NCBI RefSeq assembly: GCF_001649575.2
Contig: NC_051430.1
Coordinates: 16,884,705-16,948,704 of the forward strand
Length of the DNA stretch: 64,000 nucleotides
Direction: 5' to 3'
Source of the DNA: Kryptolebias marmoratus
Lineage: Eukaryota > Chordata > Actinopteri > Cyprinodontiformes > Rivulidae
Shown: positions 1 to 14,394 of the stretch, one piece after another
Layout: the number at the start of each line of letters is the position of its first letter
Numbering within the stretch: the stretch's first letter is position 1
Notes under the pieces: model-generated
Told to the model about the DNA's origin: nothing
What the model saw: only the letters and a program-made list of their open reading frames with translations
The model's database searches: none
Program-made: the position numbers and the translations under genes

Positions 1-3000
1 TGTTTGCTCTCTTTTAACATTTAATGAAAGTTCATCTATTGAGACACTTCTGAAAGTCAGACAAGTAGACAAACTAATGCTTGGCCCCTAACCATAAGGT
101 CCATGCACCTAATAAAAGCCTACATTCACTGAATTTGCTAAATAGTGTCTCATATCTTCATTTTTCCTTCTAAACCAAGTCTGTGTACAGTTCTGTCTCT
201 GTAATATTTAGCTCAGTTTGAGGCACATTAAATATTTACTAATGTGACCTTTCTAACCTCAGTCATCTTGTCTTGGTGTGTCTGAATGCAGATGCAGATA
301 ACACATACAGAACAGACCATAGGTCTTGTATGGAAATGTTACAGCTGATAAGAGTCTGACAAGCATCAGCAGACAGAGAGGTTAAAAAGTTCATAAAACC
401 AGGTTCACTGCACTGAAGAGGGCATTTCATAGAATATCTCTTCTGTGTCTTGTTTTCTTATTTGCCAACAGATGCAAATCAGATGTTGTAATTAGAACGC
501 ATCAAACCACAGTTCAGTGAAAGCGGATGCAGGTGGTTGACGATATGGTTTGATGTTATGGCTAGTTTGTGCCTGAAATTTGCATCAAGCTGGTATGTAT
601 CTGGGACATCTGCTTGTTTGCAGTTGCATGTTTGCCTGTTTGTGTTCAGTTATACAGTAAATCAGTCAGTCATTTCAAGAATATATATGGAGGCAAAATC
701 TTGAGCATATTTTAACAAATGCACCCCATCCCAAATAAAAACTACTGAAGAAGTAGCTACAGTATCATATTTGGAGGTTCAGTAATCACCCTTGATGACA
801 CATCATCACTCATAAAGCACACATGGTCTTTTCTCGCCTCACGCTCATGCTGGCTCTTTGAGTGAGTCATGCCTGTTACATGAAACTCATTGAGCAAAGG
901 GTAAGCAGGATGAAGAAATTCAATTTGTCAAGCTTGCCCTTTTCAGTACACACAATGCACAGCTTAGGCCAGAGGGTTTGATGTATGAGGGCAACAAGTA
1001 TGAGAAGATATTTCTGCTATTTTTTTTTCATGCTCTTCTAATATACTTTTAGAGGTCCATCACACACAGCATTTTCTTTTCTTCACATTTCTTGTAAAAG
1101 TTTCAAGGTAACCCATAAACGATATGAAAGGCTTTTTGTGTGGGACATTGAAACTTGGTGCATCGTATGATTGCAGCAAATGTGATGAATTAATTATAAT
1201 GTGCGTCTTCATTAGAGTTTAATCCGAGATTCATAAGTGCATTATTTTCTCTAAGATAAGTGAAACGTCCAGGAGTTTCCTTCTAGAGTCAGAAGCAGCG
1301 TGAAATTTCAAACATTAAACAAAGTCTTTGACAATCATATGGCATATGAATTTATTTTTTCTTTCAACAGAGATTTTACTTTTTTTGAAAGTATGTTTAA
1401 GACAATGACTGTTGACATGAGTGAGAGGAGAAGACAAGTGTTCTTGTTTCTCAGACAGAAAGACATGACAGTAAAAGATTCGGGCTAAATGTGGACGTGT
1501 CTGCCTATCCATTAGCTACAGTATGGTTTGCTGGGAGCGATATGTGTCTTAGTTGGAGATGTGCTCACGTTACATCAGCTTTAAAGGGAGAAACACATGA
1601 AACTTGCATCAGATTTCTTTTAAGGGGTGTGCTTTTAATGCATGCAGTCATAATGGTTTAAAACCACTATGTCGAGGAACAAGGATTGTTGTATGCATTG
1701 TCATATTTTATGTCAATGTGTCTTCTCAAAAAGGGGGAAAAAAATGTAATGATGAATATTTAAAAAGGAGGAAAAAAAGGATAGTGGCTGATCGTACTGC
1801 ACAGATAATGTATTCAAACAGAATGTTCTGTGTGCGAAAAGCTCAATGGAGATTTGAAACGAGTATTGTTTGCTTGTTCGCTTCATTCACAAGTTTAACT
1901 TTATACTAAACTGAACTGCCTCAGGCTTCATTGGACAGTAAATATTCATGACAACAAAGCAAGCATATAGATTTTCAACAAAACATTTCCTTAGTCTAAT
2001 ATTCAAAAGACTGTGAATATTTTGAAATATCAGCTGGAGGTTCCTGAATTGATCAAACCTGTGATTGATTGTTTCAAGCCATCTGTTGCCTCTTCCAAAC
2101 ACAGTCAAAAGCATGGCAAAAGAGTACACATTTTTATTCGAAATGCTGGCATTTCCTAAGTGAATTTTGAATGAACCCATTGCTCAGCTACAGAATGCAT
2201 TTGTGTGGCATTATTTCCCCTCTCATCCAAAATGCCACATGGAAAACATCACTGCAACAAGAGTGCTAATGAGGAAAACATTTAATGAACACGGTCAAAG
2301 AAATGCCTCAGTGTGCTGTTGAATATGCATTAATTCTGCGAATTGACACACTTTTCAACCTAAATTCATTCTCCCTTTGTCTATTTGACTTCCCTCGCTG
2401 GTTAATCTGCAGTGGCTCTTTGCATCACAGACGCCGTCTTCCTCGGTGCGAGGATTCAAATGAGATGTGAGCTCTACTTCTTCATACATGTTTGATGAAT
2501 CTTTTTAGGCTGCTTGTGGGATAAAAGCGCAAACGTAGGAGATCTTGTCTGGAAAAGAAGGGTACAAAAGATGGGAGGTGTCCAAGTTTGTAATGAGGCT
2601 AGAAAGATCTCCTGGCTCACAAGCAAACTAGGGCATCTGTAATGAGTGTGAAGAGAGATAAGGGGATGGGGGGCAGAAAGACAGAGAGGTGGTTTGAAAC
2701 TCTGCGTTTAGCCATGAGCAGTAACATTTGCTGGCCGATGAATGCTGGGGGAAAGAGGTGTCAATCATACTGTAGCCTCCACTCAGCAGACACGATTGAA
2801 CACTTTTGGTAATTATGACTCCCCATATAGCTTAAGGGTGTCTAAACCCAGAAACTCTGGCTTGGATTTAAAAGGACATGCAATGTGGGGGAAATATTAT
2901 TCATTGTAGAACACCAGAAAGAGCTTATCAGTTCAGTAGCAGAAAGCGCAACCAGAATTACTTAACTAAACAAGTAAAAAAATAATAATAATACACAGCT

Positions 3001-6000
3001 GGATGTAAATGCTGCATATATGCTGTTTTTATCCTGTTGAATACTTGCTTGCCAACAATGCTAAAAAATAAAACTGTTAGACGTACTTAATCTAGCAATT
3101 TGAACCATTTAAAATTAAGTGCCACATTTCCGAGTGACCTGCAGTGGCATGGCAGCCTATGTTGCAATCTCAGTGAAATATTTATGAGGCCATTTGCTGG
3201 CTCTTAATTAGCGAGAACCTGAAATAGAATGCTTAGAAATGATATTAATTATCACAATCCATCAAGGGGTGTTGTTATGTTCCCATGCCAGAAACTGTGT
3301 TGTTCATTTGTTTAGCCTTTTTATATTTAATCATTAGGCCACATTTATAGATGTAAAAGAGAAATATCCAAGATGGAACCTGAAAACGTCTTTACTTTTA
3401 AGTTTCTCATGTAGTTTTCTGTCTTAGTATGGTATGTATTTCATCTTCTTTGGCTAGTTGACTGTGCAAGAGTCATATTTGTCACTCAGTTAATTGTCAA
3501 TTCAGCCAGACTTTTAAAGCTTCCTTCTCTTGGAGAACAATAACGTGTAATAATCATCATTAATTACACTTCACTCTTGGCCTAAAGGGGTAGTAAACAT
3601 TGTGTTGTTCATTTGCTACAAGATGAATTGCTTCAACTGCAGTATGTGTTTGCAATATACAATAAGCAAATTGTGGTCAGTGGTTATGTACCTAACAGTT
3701 CAAGTCAGTGTTGTGGTCAGAGATTCAAACAGTAGGGTGTACATGTATATGCTGCATTTAAAATGGAGTTACTTCAGTAAATTTAGTTAGATATGTTGTT
3801 TGGGCCACATGAGCTTCACCCATTTTTAACAGCATAATCAAATAAGTATGCATGGTAGGTGCATGATGCAGAAAGTGACAAATTTACCCTGTATCATTTT
3901 GAAGTGCTACTTTTAAAAATAGCTACCTTTTTTACAATGATTTATGAGAAAATATCATTTTTATTCTCATTTTTGTGCAAATGTGTCTCCTGAAAATTTT
4001 CCTATGCGAAATGTCATTGTAGTTTTGGAGGGGGTGTACATTCTCTTTCTTTAGTGACTTCACGGTTCTTACACTTACACAGGTTATGCTTTCACCTCTA
4101 AAAAGCTTGAGTCCCAAGTTGCTGGAAATCTTGTGAACCCTGCATGCCCTAGGCTGAGTGCATTATCCCTGCCCCTTGCCCGTGATGAGGAGAAGTATCG
4201 ATCGAATACTGAGACAAAAGCCCTCTGTGTACCTTTGCAGGGCTCAGAGTTGGCTGAGGCAGGATGCAGAGTAATGAGAGCAGTAGAGGGCAGAACGAGG
4301 GACCGTCTTATACCTAACAAGGATTCAGACCTTCACACTAAAGAAAAGAAAGATGCTAGCAAGACCTTTTTAACCCCTTTCCTCAAGCTATGCTGTTCTT
4401 TCTTACTTTGAGCATAGTTAGGTCTTAACCACACTGTGCTCTTTGGCCTTTCATGAACTTGTCTAGATTTTAGGGCTCCTGTGGGAATCTAGGCCCAGAC
4501 CATCTGGAAATTAAATTGGGTTTGAGCCAATCGTAAAATTAGAATTACAGTGCAAGTGTCCTTAAACAATTAAAAGCATTTCTCAGAGAAGATCACTTAA
4601 TCATGAGGTATAGCTTAACCTCTGGTTGTGAGGAGAGTCCTCCTGCCTCCTTCCCTGGAGGCTTTTGTGACAGTAGAAGTTGTTGTTTGAGACGAACTCC
4701 AAAGAGAGAGTTTGATATGTGAAGGCCTTTTGAAGTGGTAATAACATTTATTGAAGACTCAAAGATGTCAGTGACCAGAGCTCAACCACAACATACTAAT
4801 CATGAAACTCGAAAACTATATGTTTTGGTTGTGGTTGAGGTTAAATTATATAGAAAGCAACTGTAATAGAGAGGTGTTTATTTTCACGCCCAACAAACAG
4901 TGAATAAGATAAAAGGGAGAGCTTCTGTTTTGGCATATGTATTCCAAAGTTGTCATGCCAGTTTTCACCAGGGTGGCAGCATAAATGAAACTCTACCCAT
5001 AAAGAAAACTTGTGCTGTTTCTTTCCAGAGGGAGAAGCAATTTCCTGAGGTTATATCAAAATATTCATAGCATGCTTTGATCAAAATCTTATACAGATAC
5101 AAAACATTATCTACCCTTTCAACCACAACTTATAGCTCTTTTCATTTCAGGACATTAAAGGCAGTGTTTTTTCCAAGTCAATGAAAGACCTCTTTCCTTG
5201 TCTTGGAAGAATAATCTCCAAATTATTCATGCTAAATAAATTAAAGATAATAATAACAACCAAGAATCCATCCAAACCTTAATTTCTTTCTCATTTACTA
5301 CTTAAAATAGGTGTGCAATACAATTCAATATAAAGAAATTTAGCTGTTAGCAACAAGCAAGAGTGAAATAAATTCAACTTTCCACAAGTTGAGACAGCCA
5401 AATGTAATTTCTAAAGAACAAAATAAGGGTTTCTATTACCTTTAGTAATATTGTTTCAACATGCAATTACCAAGAGGATAAGGAGAAATTGTTCAGAAGT
5501 GTGGAAGATGTAAGTTTACATTCACTAAGTTACAATAAAAAGCAAACACTGTCATTGTCAATTTAAAGCAGCTTGAATTTACGTTAAACACGTGTCATGC
5601 CAAATGCTCAGAGGTGATATGACATCTGTGGTTCCTTTGTAAGAACAACACAACAAGCACTGTCATAACTTCAAAACAATATTCTTCATTTGTTGTTGAA
5701 CCAAGTAACAGATTATATGGTATGTCAAATACGCAGCTAATATAATAACATTTTCAATTTTGGACTCTCTAGTTGCCTTGTCTGGGTTAATGTGGATCAG
5801 ACTGATCTACTGTGTACAGGACAACAAAAGACATTAACTGGTGTACTGAGACTGCTTTACCTAACATCCCCACAGTATTGTTACTAATCAACTATTGAGA
5901 CAGTATATTTATTGTAAACTATTGTTAAAATCAGTTTTAATTATCTAAATTCACTGGGTTTAGTGGGTTTTTAACAGACTACACTTTCCAATCAGCTGAA

Positions 6001-9000
6001 TGAACAAAGTACATATGGTTTTTCACTTTCAAACGACCTTGAGTTAATGATGTACACCTTCCCTCTAAACTAAGACATCTGAAAAGCTTTCTGTACTGGT
6101 CAGCATGCTCTCTGTCTCCAGTACTCATCACTTTGTTGTCCTCCTTTCAGATTTCACATGCTGTCACCTCTCTGGTGCTCAGATTCATTGCTTGGCCTGG
6201 ATATTCAGCACTGCAGCCACAAATGTTTTTTTGAATAGCCCTGGATTTCAAATCTGTTTTAATCACCCAGGAATAATAATGATAATAATAGAAAATATTA
6301 TCTTTTTTTGTATTTTCTCCACAAGTCATTTATGCTTAGAAAGAACATGTATATTATGTTCATCACAACAGAATGAAAGCAGCCTGGTAATTGTTATAGG
6401 CTGGTAGATGTAATTTCCTCAAAAATATTAAAAGTAGTTTTCTTTTTTTCTTTTGTATTTTTTTCTTTTTTCTGAAGGTAAATGTGCAGATGAGGTTGCA
6501 GGATATTTTTTAAAAATGTTATTACAGCATCAGGGAGCCGCTGTTTTTTTCTGTTCCAGATTGATAAAGAAAATGGAAGGTGAAGTTGTAGTCCGTCTGA
6601 TTCCAGTCATTCACAGTGTGTGGGATGACATTTGGTGTTGTAAAAAGTCCAATAGCTGAGTCCTGATGGCAGGAATTTTGTATTACTTGGCACAAAATAC
6701 GACTATTGTCCCTTTGTATGATCTGTCCTGGGCAGTCAGAGCCTATATGACGTGTGCGTGGGTGCTCCTCAGACCCCACTGAGCCACTGAAATGCCTGTA
6801 TGCTCCACATGCCAAACAACTGGATAATACAACCAGCTAATGCTGCCCAATGTGTCTATGAGGCATCCTCTGTGACTACTGACCTTCACTCACTGTTTGA
6901 ACTGATTTTCTGATGCTTTGGCAACTACCTGATAACACTATTGCTCCTCTTGTGATGCCACCACTTATGTTCTCTGGTGCTTGTTCTAGAGGTTCCAGCT
7001 CCTTGAAAACTGAATCATTTACATACACATCACTGTTCTGCATGCGTACCAAGTTATGTCCAAATCAGAGCGTTTCTTCTGGCTGCTTCACAATATTTTT
7101 TGTTAAGCAAGTGTATTTTATGGTGCAACAGATACAGTGTTCAATTTATTTAACTTCTTGCTGACTTAAGCTGTTCTCTTATTTGTGTTAACTCCCCAAT
7201 CTTTCTAGATCTAAAAAAAACTCACCTAGTTTAACCTTTTAACTCTAGATTTATTTATCCTCATGGTTTTTGAACAGTATATTGTGCATTTGTTTGGATT
7301 ACCTAAACAATACTTTGTCTTTCTAGTCTTCTAGAGGCACTTAGCATTTTCAGCCCTAACTAAACATCTTTTTTTCCTCCTTTCATGTCCCCCATCCTGA
7401 GGCCAAAGCAGGTTTATTCCCTCTAGCTATTACATCTAATTAGGTGGAGTGAGGCTTTCCCCCTCCCTCCTTCCTATAACAACAACATGGAATACAGTGA
7501 AGTGATTCAGGGCTTTCTCCTTTTTGATGTGAACAAATTACACTTCATACACACTTGGCAACAAAACAAAGATCCAGTTCGCTCTTTCAAGTTAGAATTC
7601 TGTGTCATTTGGTGAACAATAGGATACTGAGTGGCAGAAAAGATCACTTGACGTGAATCAGTGCTTTGATTTTTAACGCAGCTACTTATACAGTTACAAA
7701 TACAAGCATGGATTTGAATATCAGCAGTATAAGCACATGATGCTCTATATAGCACAAGGCTTCCTTTGTATTCCCATGAACAGAATGAACTGTTTTGAAA
7801 GTATGGATGTCTGTCATGCTGACTTACTGTGATGAAAAGTTTGTCTTCTGCAGGTCATCCAAGAGTCAAGTTGTTACCTTTCTTCAGAGGCCCTTCAGAT
7901 AAATATAAAGCAGTACCCCATACTGAAACAATATTCATAAAGATCTTTTAACACCTCTTTTTTCAAACTGGATTGCAATTAAATTCTGAACATTTTAAGT
8001 TAATCCCCTTCTTCTTTTTTTCATTTTAAATCATGAAACAAAACCTAAACCTAAACTCTGTAAAAGTACTTTTAATGCATTGAAAGCATAGTTTTGGTTA
8101 AGCATTTTATCCCTTTTTGTCTCATAATGCAAATGAAAAGTCTATGAGAGTGCTAAATCCTTTAAAACAAATTGTAGTGGGTGTAAGTGCATCCAAGGCT
8201 CAGGGCAGCAGCTTCACTTCCTGTAAATGGTAAATCTGAGACATTTCTGAAGTATTTCCTATTTTGTTTTGTTCGTTATATTTTAAAAAAGATAAAACTA
8301 TTGTAATTCTCTCTATGTCTTTGTAACCTATAGAGTTTCTTTAAAAAAAATATTATTATTATTATATTTCTTTTATGAGACACTAGAGATAACCTTTGAA
8401 GCTCCATGCCCAGTAATTGAAGTAAACACTAGTGTGTGATACCAAAAGGGTGGAAATTACCATAATATTTCTGGGAACAGATTGCGCTGCATAATAGACT
8501 CCATGTGTTTTAGCACTCAGGGAGCTTATTTGCTTTTGTTTATTAGTATTACACACTTCGGCTGAGTTTGACCTGCAAAAGACAAGGCTGAAAGCACCAT
8601 TACTCTTTGGTGAGACCAGCTTCTTTAAGATGTTTTCCTGTCAAGGATTTCATTACTTGGCTTGCTCTGCTAGGACCTGCCATTTCCTCCTGAGTTTCAG
8701 TCTTCTTTGTTCTTTATTTTCAGATATCTTTTTGGTCTAAAACTTCTACCTAACCTCCTATTGTTATATATGTTTTTATTTGTATTTGCTGCAATGTAAA
8801 CTGAAACTGAAAAAGCTAACTTGTTATTTGGCCACAAATAATGTGTCTGATATGTACTGTCTTTGTTGTTGCAAATTGCTATAGTACTGTGCCAAATTTC
8901 TCATTTTTTTGGTCCATTCAGTGATTCAGGTTTTTATGTAAGCTTTTAAACCAGTCTGGGTCTTCAGGTTTTCTGTGATTCATAATTAATCAAACGTTTC

Positions 9001-12000
9001 CTTGAACACTTCTTTACTCATTTTCAGTTAGGTACTTGTACTTGACCATTTTGTGCAGAGTGATTTTTTTGTTTAATCACTTAACTTTTGCCTAGAAATT
9101 TTCCAGACACAAAAAGCCTCCTAATCTCAAGGGGTGACCTATTGGTGTATTGACACATAACACACAGCTTATCAAAAAGTTATTTTTAAATGATCTTTTG
9201 CAGCCTGCAGACAAAACATTGGTCCATCTTTTCATGATAAGTTATACCAAAAAACAAACAAAAACATTTCTTAGAAAATGATCTTGTGTGAAGCCATACT
9301 CGTACAAAAAGAAAAAAAAAAAAAACTTTCAAAGATCTATAAAAAGACTGGCGAACTGCTGCTCAAGATAACTTTAATGGATTACATCAACTTCTGTCTC
9401 TTGGGAAGCCAAAAATATAAAGAATGTTTACGTTGGTCACAAATTTTACATGGTATTGTTAGAGATATGAAGGTATCTAGAGTAGGAAACATCTTTATGC
9501 TTAAAGGAAAGTCTTGCACTGTTTTTATACCAGACTTTTTGCAAAGGCTCACCAACAGCAGTGAACTGTTATCCAGTTAAGAATTTTGTTATTTAATGAC
9601 TTGAAATAACAAGTTAATATTAAATAAATGTTTGTTTGATGGATCACCATGTGGTTCTCTTTCTTAGGATTCTTTGAAATAAACGAATTTGCACACAACA
9701 ATGATAACTATTACATCTTACTGACATTTGTTGATAATTTTATATTTCTAAACTTCACATTACTTGTTTAGGCATTCAGTACTGACCAAACTATAAGTGA
9801 GAACCTTTTTTTTCCACAGACACTTGAAAGGAGACTTTTAAAAAACATATTGCTTTCATGTTGAAAGCACAGTATGAATCAGGCTGCGGATATGTCTGCA
9901 CTTTGTATTGACCATATTATCAAACCCTTCGCTGCTGACAGTCTGATCCACTGGGGTTTTTATTCTTCAGTTTTTTGGTTATGCTTGAAATAGCAATTTG
10001 ATGTTTTGTTTGCCCCTCTACCTTCTACTCCACCCCCTTCCTAAAGCTCCATAGATGGCAAAGAGCCAATTGGTGACACAGAGAAAAATAGAAAATAAAA
10101 GAAAACAGTGTTTAAACTGTTTTAGATTATTTCTTTTTTAGATTTTGCCATACATGCATGTACAACAAATATTTTCTCTTAAACCACAAACTGTTGATCT
10201 GAGCATAGATTAAAATAATTGCATATTAAAACATTCTGAATGCTGCATATAATTTCCACTATTTGCAAAGATAGTTTGCAAATAAAGTAGGGATAAGTCT
10301 CCCTAGTTTAGTCAGACAAATCTGCAAAGTGAAATCAACCACTTTCAATAAACACTGACTAAAAATGGTTAAACACCAGTAAATATTATTGTTTAATGCA
10401 AGAGTTTTGCTATTTGTAATGTGAAACATTGATAAAATACTAGAATTTGGAAACATGTCTTGTTTTTACATAGTATATATTTATATACATTACTGTTCTC
10501 AAAGGACATGTACAGAACGTGTTATTGAAGTATTCTTATATCAAGCCCATAGTAAACAATATTAGATTCATGTCTCTTTACTGATGTAAGCCTAAATTGG
10601 TAGGTTAAAAAGTGTATTGATGTAGATTTCACTGTGTTTAATCTCCTAAAGCTAGATGACAGAGAGCCACTTGTTAATTTACCCTGCCCTCCTGATCCTC
10701 TGACAAAAAAGCAATATTAGAATAGATGGGCTGTTTACTTACAAAAAATAAAGATGTTTACCATTCCATTAGACCTAAAGGGATATTCTTCTGCCCCTCC
10801 TTGTCATTAGTTGGAGGACAGTTAATGATAAGGAAGTGCCTCAACAATGCCTTCTTAATTATTGTTGGTACTGTGTTTGTGAGTCATTTTACAGCTAGCC
10901 ACCCACTCCAGCACAAGATGATTTAATGTTAATAAGCACGGCTGTGATGGAACAAACACTTTAAAGGGCGACGGTATGTGGGAGAAAGACGGGCAATGAG
11001 CATCTGTTCAGGGCTGGTGAGGAATTGTGTGCGCATCTGTGTGCATGTGTGTGCATGTGTGAAAAAAGTATGAGAAAAGTGATATCTGGAGTGCTAATTT
11101 AAAACTTGCACACAGACTGCACTGTCTGCCACAATACAACTGACTTAAACCTTAACTCATTTAGACATTCTTATCCCTAACCGGATGTTTCCTATTCATG
11201 TTATTGTTGCTTTTATTTGGTCTTTTGCTGTAAAAAATATCAATTTTGCTTTAACTGTGTTACTTATAAATCATCACAATAAAACTAGTCTTTTATAACA
11301 ATTTATGACTTTCCCTCTTTGTTGCTTTTTGACAAGTTGATTGTGGTCATTAATTCTGCTCATTTATGGCTGAAACCACATGGAACATTTTAAGCAGCGA
11401 GTGTCTCACTGAATAATACAGAGGTCGGGGGCAAATAAAACGGCTTTGTGCTGTAATTTCATGTTTTTAACCGTTGCATTCTGAATAAAACAGTCTGTCT
11501 CATATTTGCTGCCACATACTGTGAAGTTACACAAAACATACTAACATTAGTCTTACTGCCAGAGACTCGGTTTGTCAGTAAGTGTCTGGGCTGCCAGTAG
11601 AAGCAGTGACAGCCGACTGTCATTCTTGATGCTACCCAGCTAAATGGGAATATTCTTCATTACCTGTATTGTTTTTGACTTGAATGACAATAAAGGTTGG
11701 AGTGACAAGGTTTTTCAAGCTTTATATGCAGAGGGACTTTGGTCCTTTGTTTAAATGATATTGGTGTCTACCTACCTGTAAAATCCTAATTAATATGTTG
11801 CAAAAGTGCAAAGAATCCAACTGCTGCCGTACAAAGCTGGTCACATTATAAGCTCACATGGCAATCCGCTGCTGTCTTGGACCATTTGACAAGAGATGGA
11901 TAAGAAATGAAGAAGTTATGCAAATGTGAGCTGCAGCTGCTCAGGCAGTATAACTTACTAAATTGTCCAAAACCTCGCTGAATAAGTAAATAAGAGACAT

Positions 12001-12579
12001 TAAGCTTGATTCTCCTCAGAGGCTGTTGATGAAGGCAAAGAAGAAAAGGAAATTAAGATGCATTGTTTTCATAATTACAGTAACTGCAGTAACTGTACTG
12101 ACCTCATAGCTAAATGTAGGCACATCAAAACCGTAATGGGGTTACACTGTTAATGATAATGGTGAGGAAACAACACTGAAAAGTCGAGTAAACAATTCAG
12201 TGGCCTCACTGAAAATAATCAACATGGTAACTTCATCACATTAAACCATAATGGATGGACATTATATCGTAAATATCTTTTCTTTTTAGTAAAGGCTGAC
12301 AAATCCACAAATAGTCTATAAAACCATTAGAAACCTAGTTAGTTTTTTTTGTTTCAGTTAAACTAATTGATTAATTGTTTTACCATAATGGCCCGTGTGC
12401 CACATTCAGTACTGTTTTGTTGATTAAATAATGAGATGATTTGCATTATGGCTTTTCCATTTTATTTGCTCTGTCTCAGCTTGTGATGACTTGTTTTGGT
12501 CTGATAGGATGAGTGCATTTAACCCTTTCACTGACTTCAAGTGATTTTTAATTTTTTTACCTTATGCACTTATGACATA

Positions 12580-12745
12580 TTTGGGGTTATGGTAGTTCAG
12601 TGGTTAGTGCCGCAGTCTCGTAACTCTGAGGCTGTATGTTTGAGCCCAGGTTTCATCAAAAAGGGCACCCTGTGTAAAACAATCAACAAACTGGCCATGC
12701 GAGTTCACTCACTGTGGCAACCCCTAGACGAGAGCAGCTGAAAAT
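12580..12745 (+). repeat. tRNA-derived SINE copy
   Basis: The head resembles a tRNA gene with a split RNA polymerase III promoter. An A-box-like stretch (GGTAGTTCAGTGGTTAG) lies at about 12591-12607, and a degenerate B box (GTTTGAGCCC) lies about 40 bp further on. A non-tRNA body follows, ending in the motif CTGTGGCAACCCCTAGACG and then an A-rich tail. That tail motif is typical of SINEs in ray-finned fish genomes. It is not a functional tRNA gene: the cloverleaf is degenerate and the 3' half is replaced by SINE body. A chance ORF across it (12541-12741) is not coding. The exact family name is not assigned. Confidence 0.7.
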
Positions 12746-12900
12746 TAAAACAACATACAATTATTTACCTTTAGCTCTCCTTCATTGGAGATGCATTACC
12801 AACGTCTTAGCCTTGCACTCAATCTTACAAAAAATGGCAAAAACTTAGTGACTAAATTAAAATTGCTTTGAACGAGGAATAGAATGTTTACACGCTCACG

Positions 12901-12954
12901 TTTCCCTATAACGTCACATTTCCCTATAACGTCACATTTCCCTATAACGTTACA
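12901..12954 (+). repeat. Three-copy 18-bp tandem repeat
   Basis: Three head-to-tail copies of TTTCCCTATAACGTCACA at 12901-12918, 12919-12936 and 12937-12954. The third copy has one C-to-T change. Each unit carries an ACGTCA half-site similar to a CRE/ATF core. A short (CA)n/(TG)n stretch follows directly. It is a minisatellite and probably neutral. Confidence 0.9.
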
Positions 12955-13775
12955 TACACACACATTCGTGTGTGTGTATGTCGGGAAGTCATGTTTCTTT
13001 TGGTTTTGATACCTTTCCGTCCTTTGCACTCACTCCTCTATCTTCACTGAACACCTTGAGGTCATATCAGCCCTGTACTGGACAGGCTGGCTGCTTCCTA
13101 TTTAGATTATGGATGGTTATTACTGCCTCCTGGCTGTCAGTCAGATTAAACCAATACGTCTCCGGAAGCGGGCTTATCAGGCTATAGAGAGGACCTTCTC
13201 CTGGGAAAGAGGAGGGGCCATTTAAATGAGTCATCTCCAGATCCCTCCTTTCTTTACAAATTTATTTGCCCAGTCTGAACATATATCAATGTTTCAAATG
13301 TTTCTTGTACAAAGCAGGACCATGTCGTCCCTGTCAACCCATCACCTCCATGCTCACCACCTCTCAGTCTACAAGTTTAATATGTTCTTAGGTCTAGAAC
13401 AACAATGACATTGTCTTGTGTTGTTGACAGCTGAGGATATTTACCTGTAGAAAAGTGAAATAAAATATGAACAGATTTTGCTTTTACTCATACCCAGAGT
13501 TTGCTCCTGGTTACTCACCGCCTTGCTGAACTGATTGGTTGAAGTTGTACTGTTAGAGCGAGAGATGGTTGAGTTGTCAAGTCGCCTGCTTAATGAGTTT
13601 TATTTGTAATTTTTTTGAAGTGCCTACCCATTCTACGGTGGAACTCCCAAATGGTTCTGTGCAGCACACCATCTGGTGTGCAATTAATACAATTTCACTG
13701 GCAAGTAAAAATTTCCAGGACTTATTAAGATTTACAGGATTTAAGTCAGTTTTAAACAAAACATAACTGGTGTTA

Positions 13776-13968
13776 CAGTGGCGCCCAATCGTGGTCCTGG
13801 AGGGCCACTATCCTGCATGTTTTAGTTGTTTCCCTGTTCTTTAGCAGGTCTTCAAGTTCTGCAGAAGCCTGTTAATCACTCATTCATTCACATCAGGGGT
13901 GTCAGAGCAGTGAAACATCTAAAAAATGCCATGTGGTGGCCCTCGAAGACCAGGATTGGGCAACATTG
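13776..13968. mobile_element. Non-autonomous inverted-repeat DNA transposon (MITE-like)
   Basis: A 193-bp element whose two arms are imperfect inverted repeats over roughly 70 bp. The left end CAGTGGCGCCCAATC pairs with the reverse complement of the right end (CAATGTTGCCCAATC, 12 of 15 matching). Next inward, GGTCCTGGAGGGCCAC pairs with GGTCTTCGAGGGCCAC. The direct repeat TGTTA flanks both ends (13771-13775 and 13969-13973) and may be the target-site duplication. It has no coding capacity. It resembles a small palindromic element common in teleost introns. The superfamily is uncertain: the CAG-type ends suggest hAT, but the 5-bp flank does not fit the usual 8-bp hAT duplication. Confidence 0.75.
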
Positions 13969-14011
13969 TGTTAGCATATAAAAAGTAAGTGCAAAGTATT
14001 TTCTGATTTTC

Positions 14012-14290
14012 TGATCACCCTGGACAGGTTGCAAGTCCATCACAGGGACACAAACAAGACAAACAACCATTCACGCTCTAACTCACACCTAGGCACAATT
14101 TTATAGTTACCAGTTAACATAACATGCATGATTTTGGTCTGTGAGAGGAGACCAGAGTACCCAGAGTAAACACGTGCACACCGGAAGAACATGCAAACTC
14201 CACCCAGAACTCCTTTCCAGGCCGGAAAGCAATCCTGTAACCTTCTTGCTGGGATGCGACAGCTCTAACCACTGTGCTGCTGTGCCACCC
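14012..14290 (-). repeat. tRNA-derived SINE-like repeat, minus strand
   Basis: On the minus strand, starting at about 14290, the head reads GGTGGCACAGCAGCACAGTG followed by GTTAGAGCTGTCGC, a tRNA-like A-box region. The body contains GGAGTTTGCATGTTCTTCCG, a TCTGGGTACTCTGGTCTCCT segment and, near the end, GATGGACTTGCAACCTGTCC followed by AGGGTGATC. These blocks in this order are the hallmark of an abundant teleost repeat whose tRNA-like head and body I recognise. The minus-strand ORFs at 13888-14070 and 14114-14296 are by-products of this repeat, not genes. Confidence 0.75.
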
Positions 14291-14394
14291 TAACAATGAT
14301 AATAATTAGTTACAATAGGTAATAATGATAATTAATAATATACAGTCAAATTCTATAGTCAATGCACTTGTACAAGAAACCCAACTTCACTAAA

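Noticed and set aside
12580..12660. Possible tRNA gene
   Set aside because: Only the A- and B-box-like segments are present, followed by a SINE body; no acceptor stem closes.
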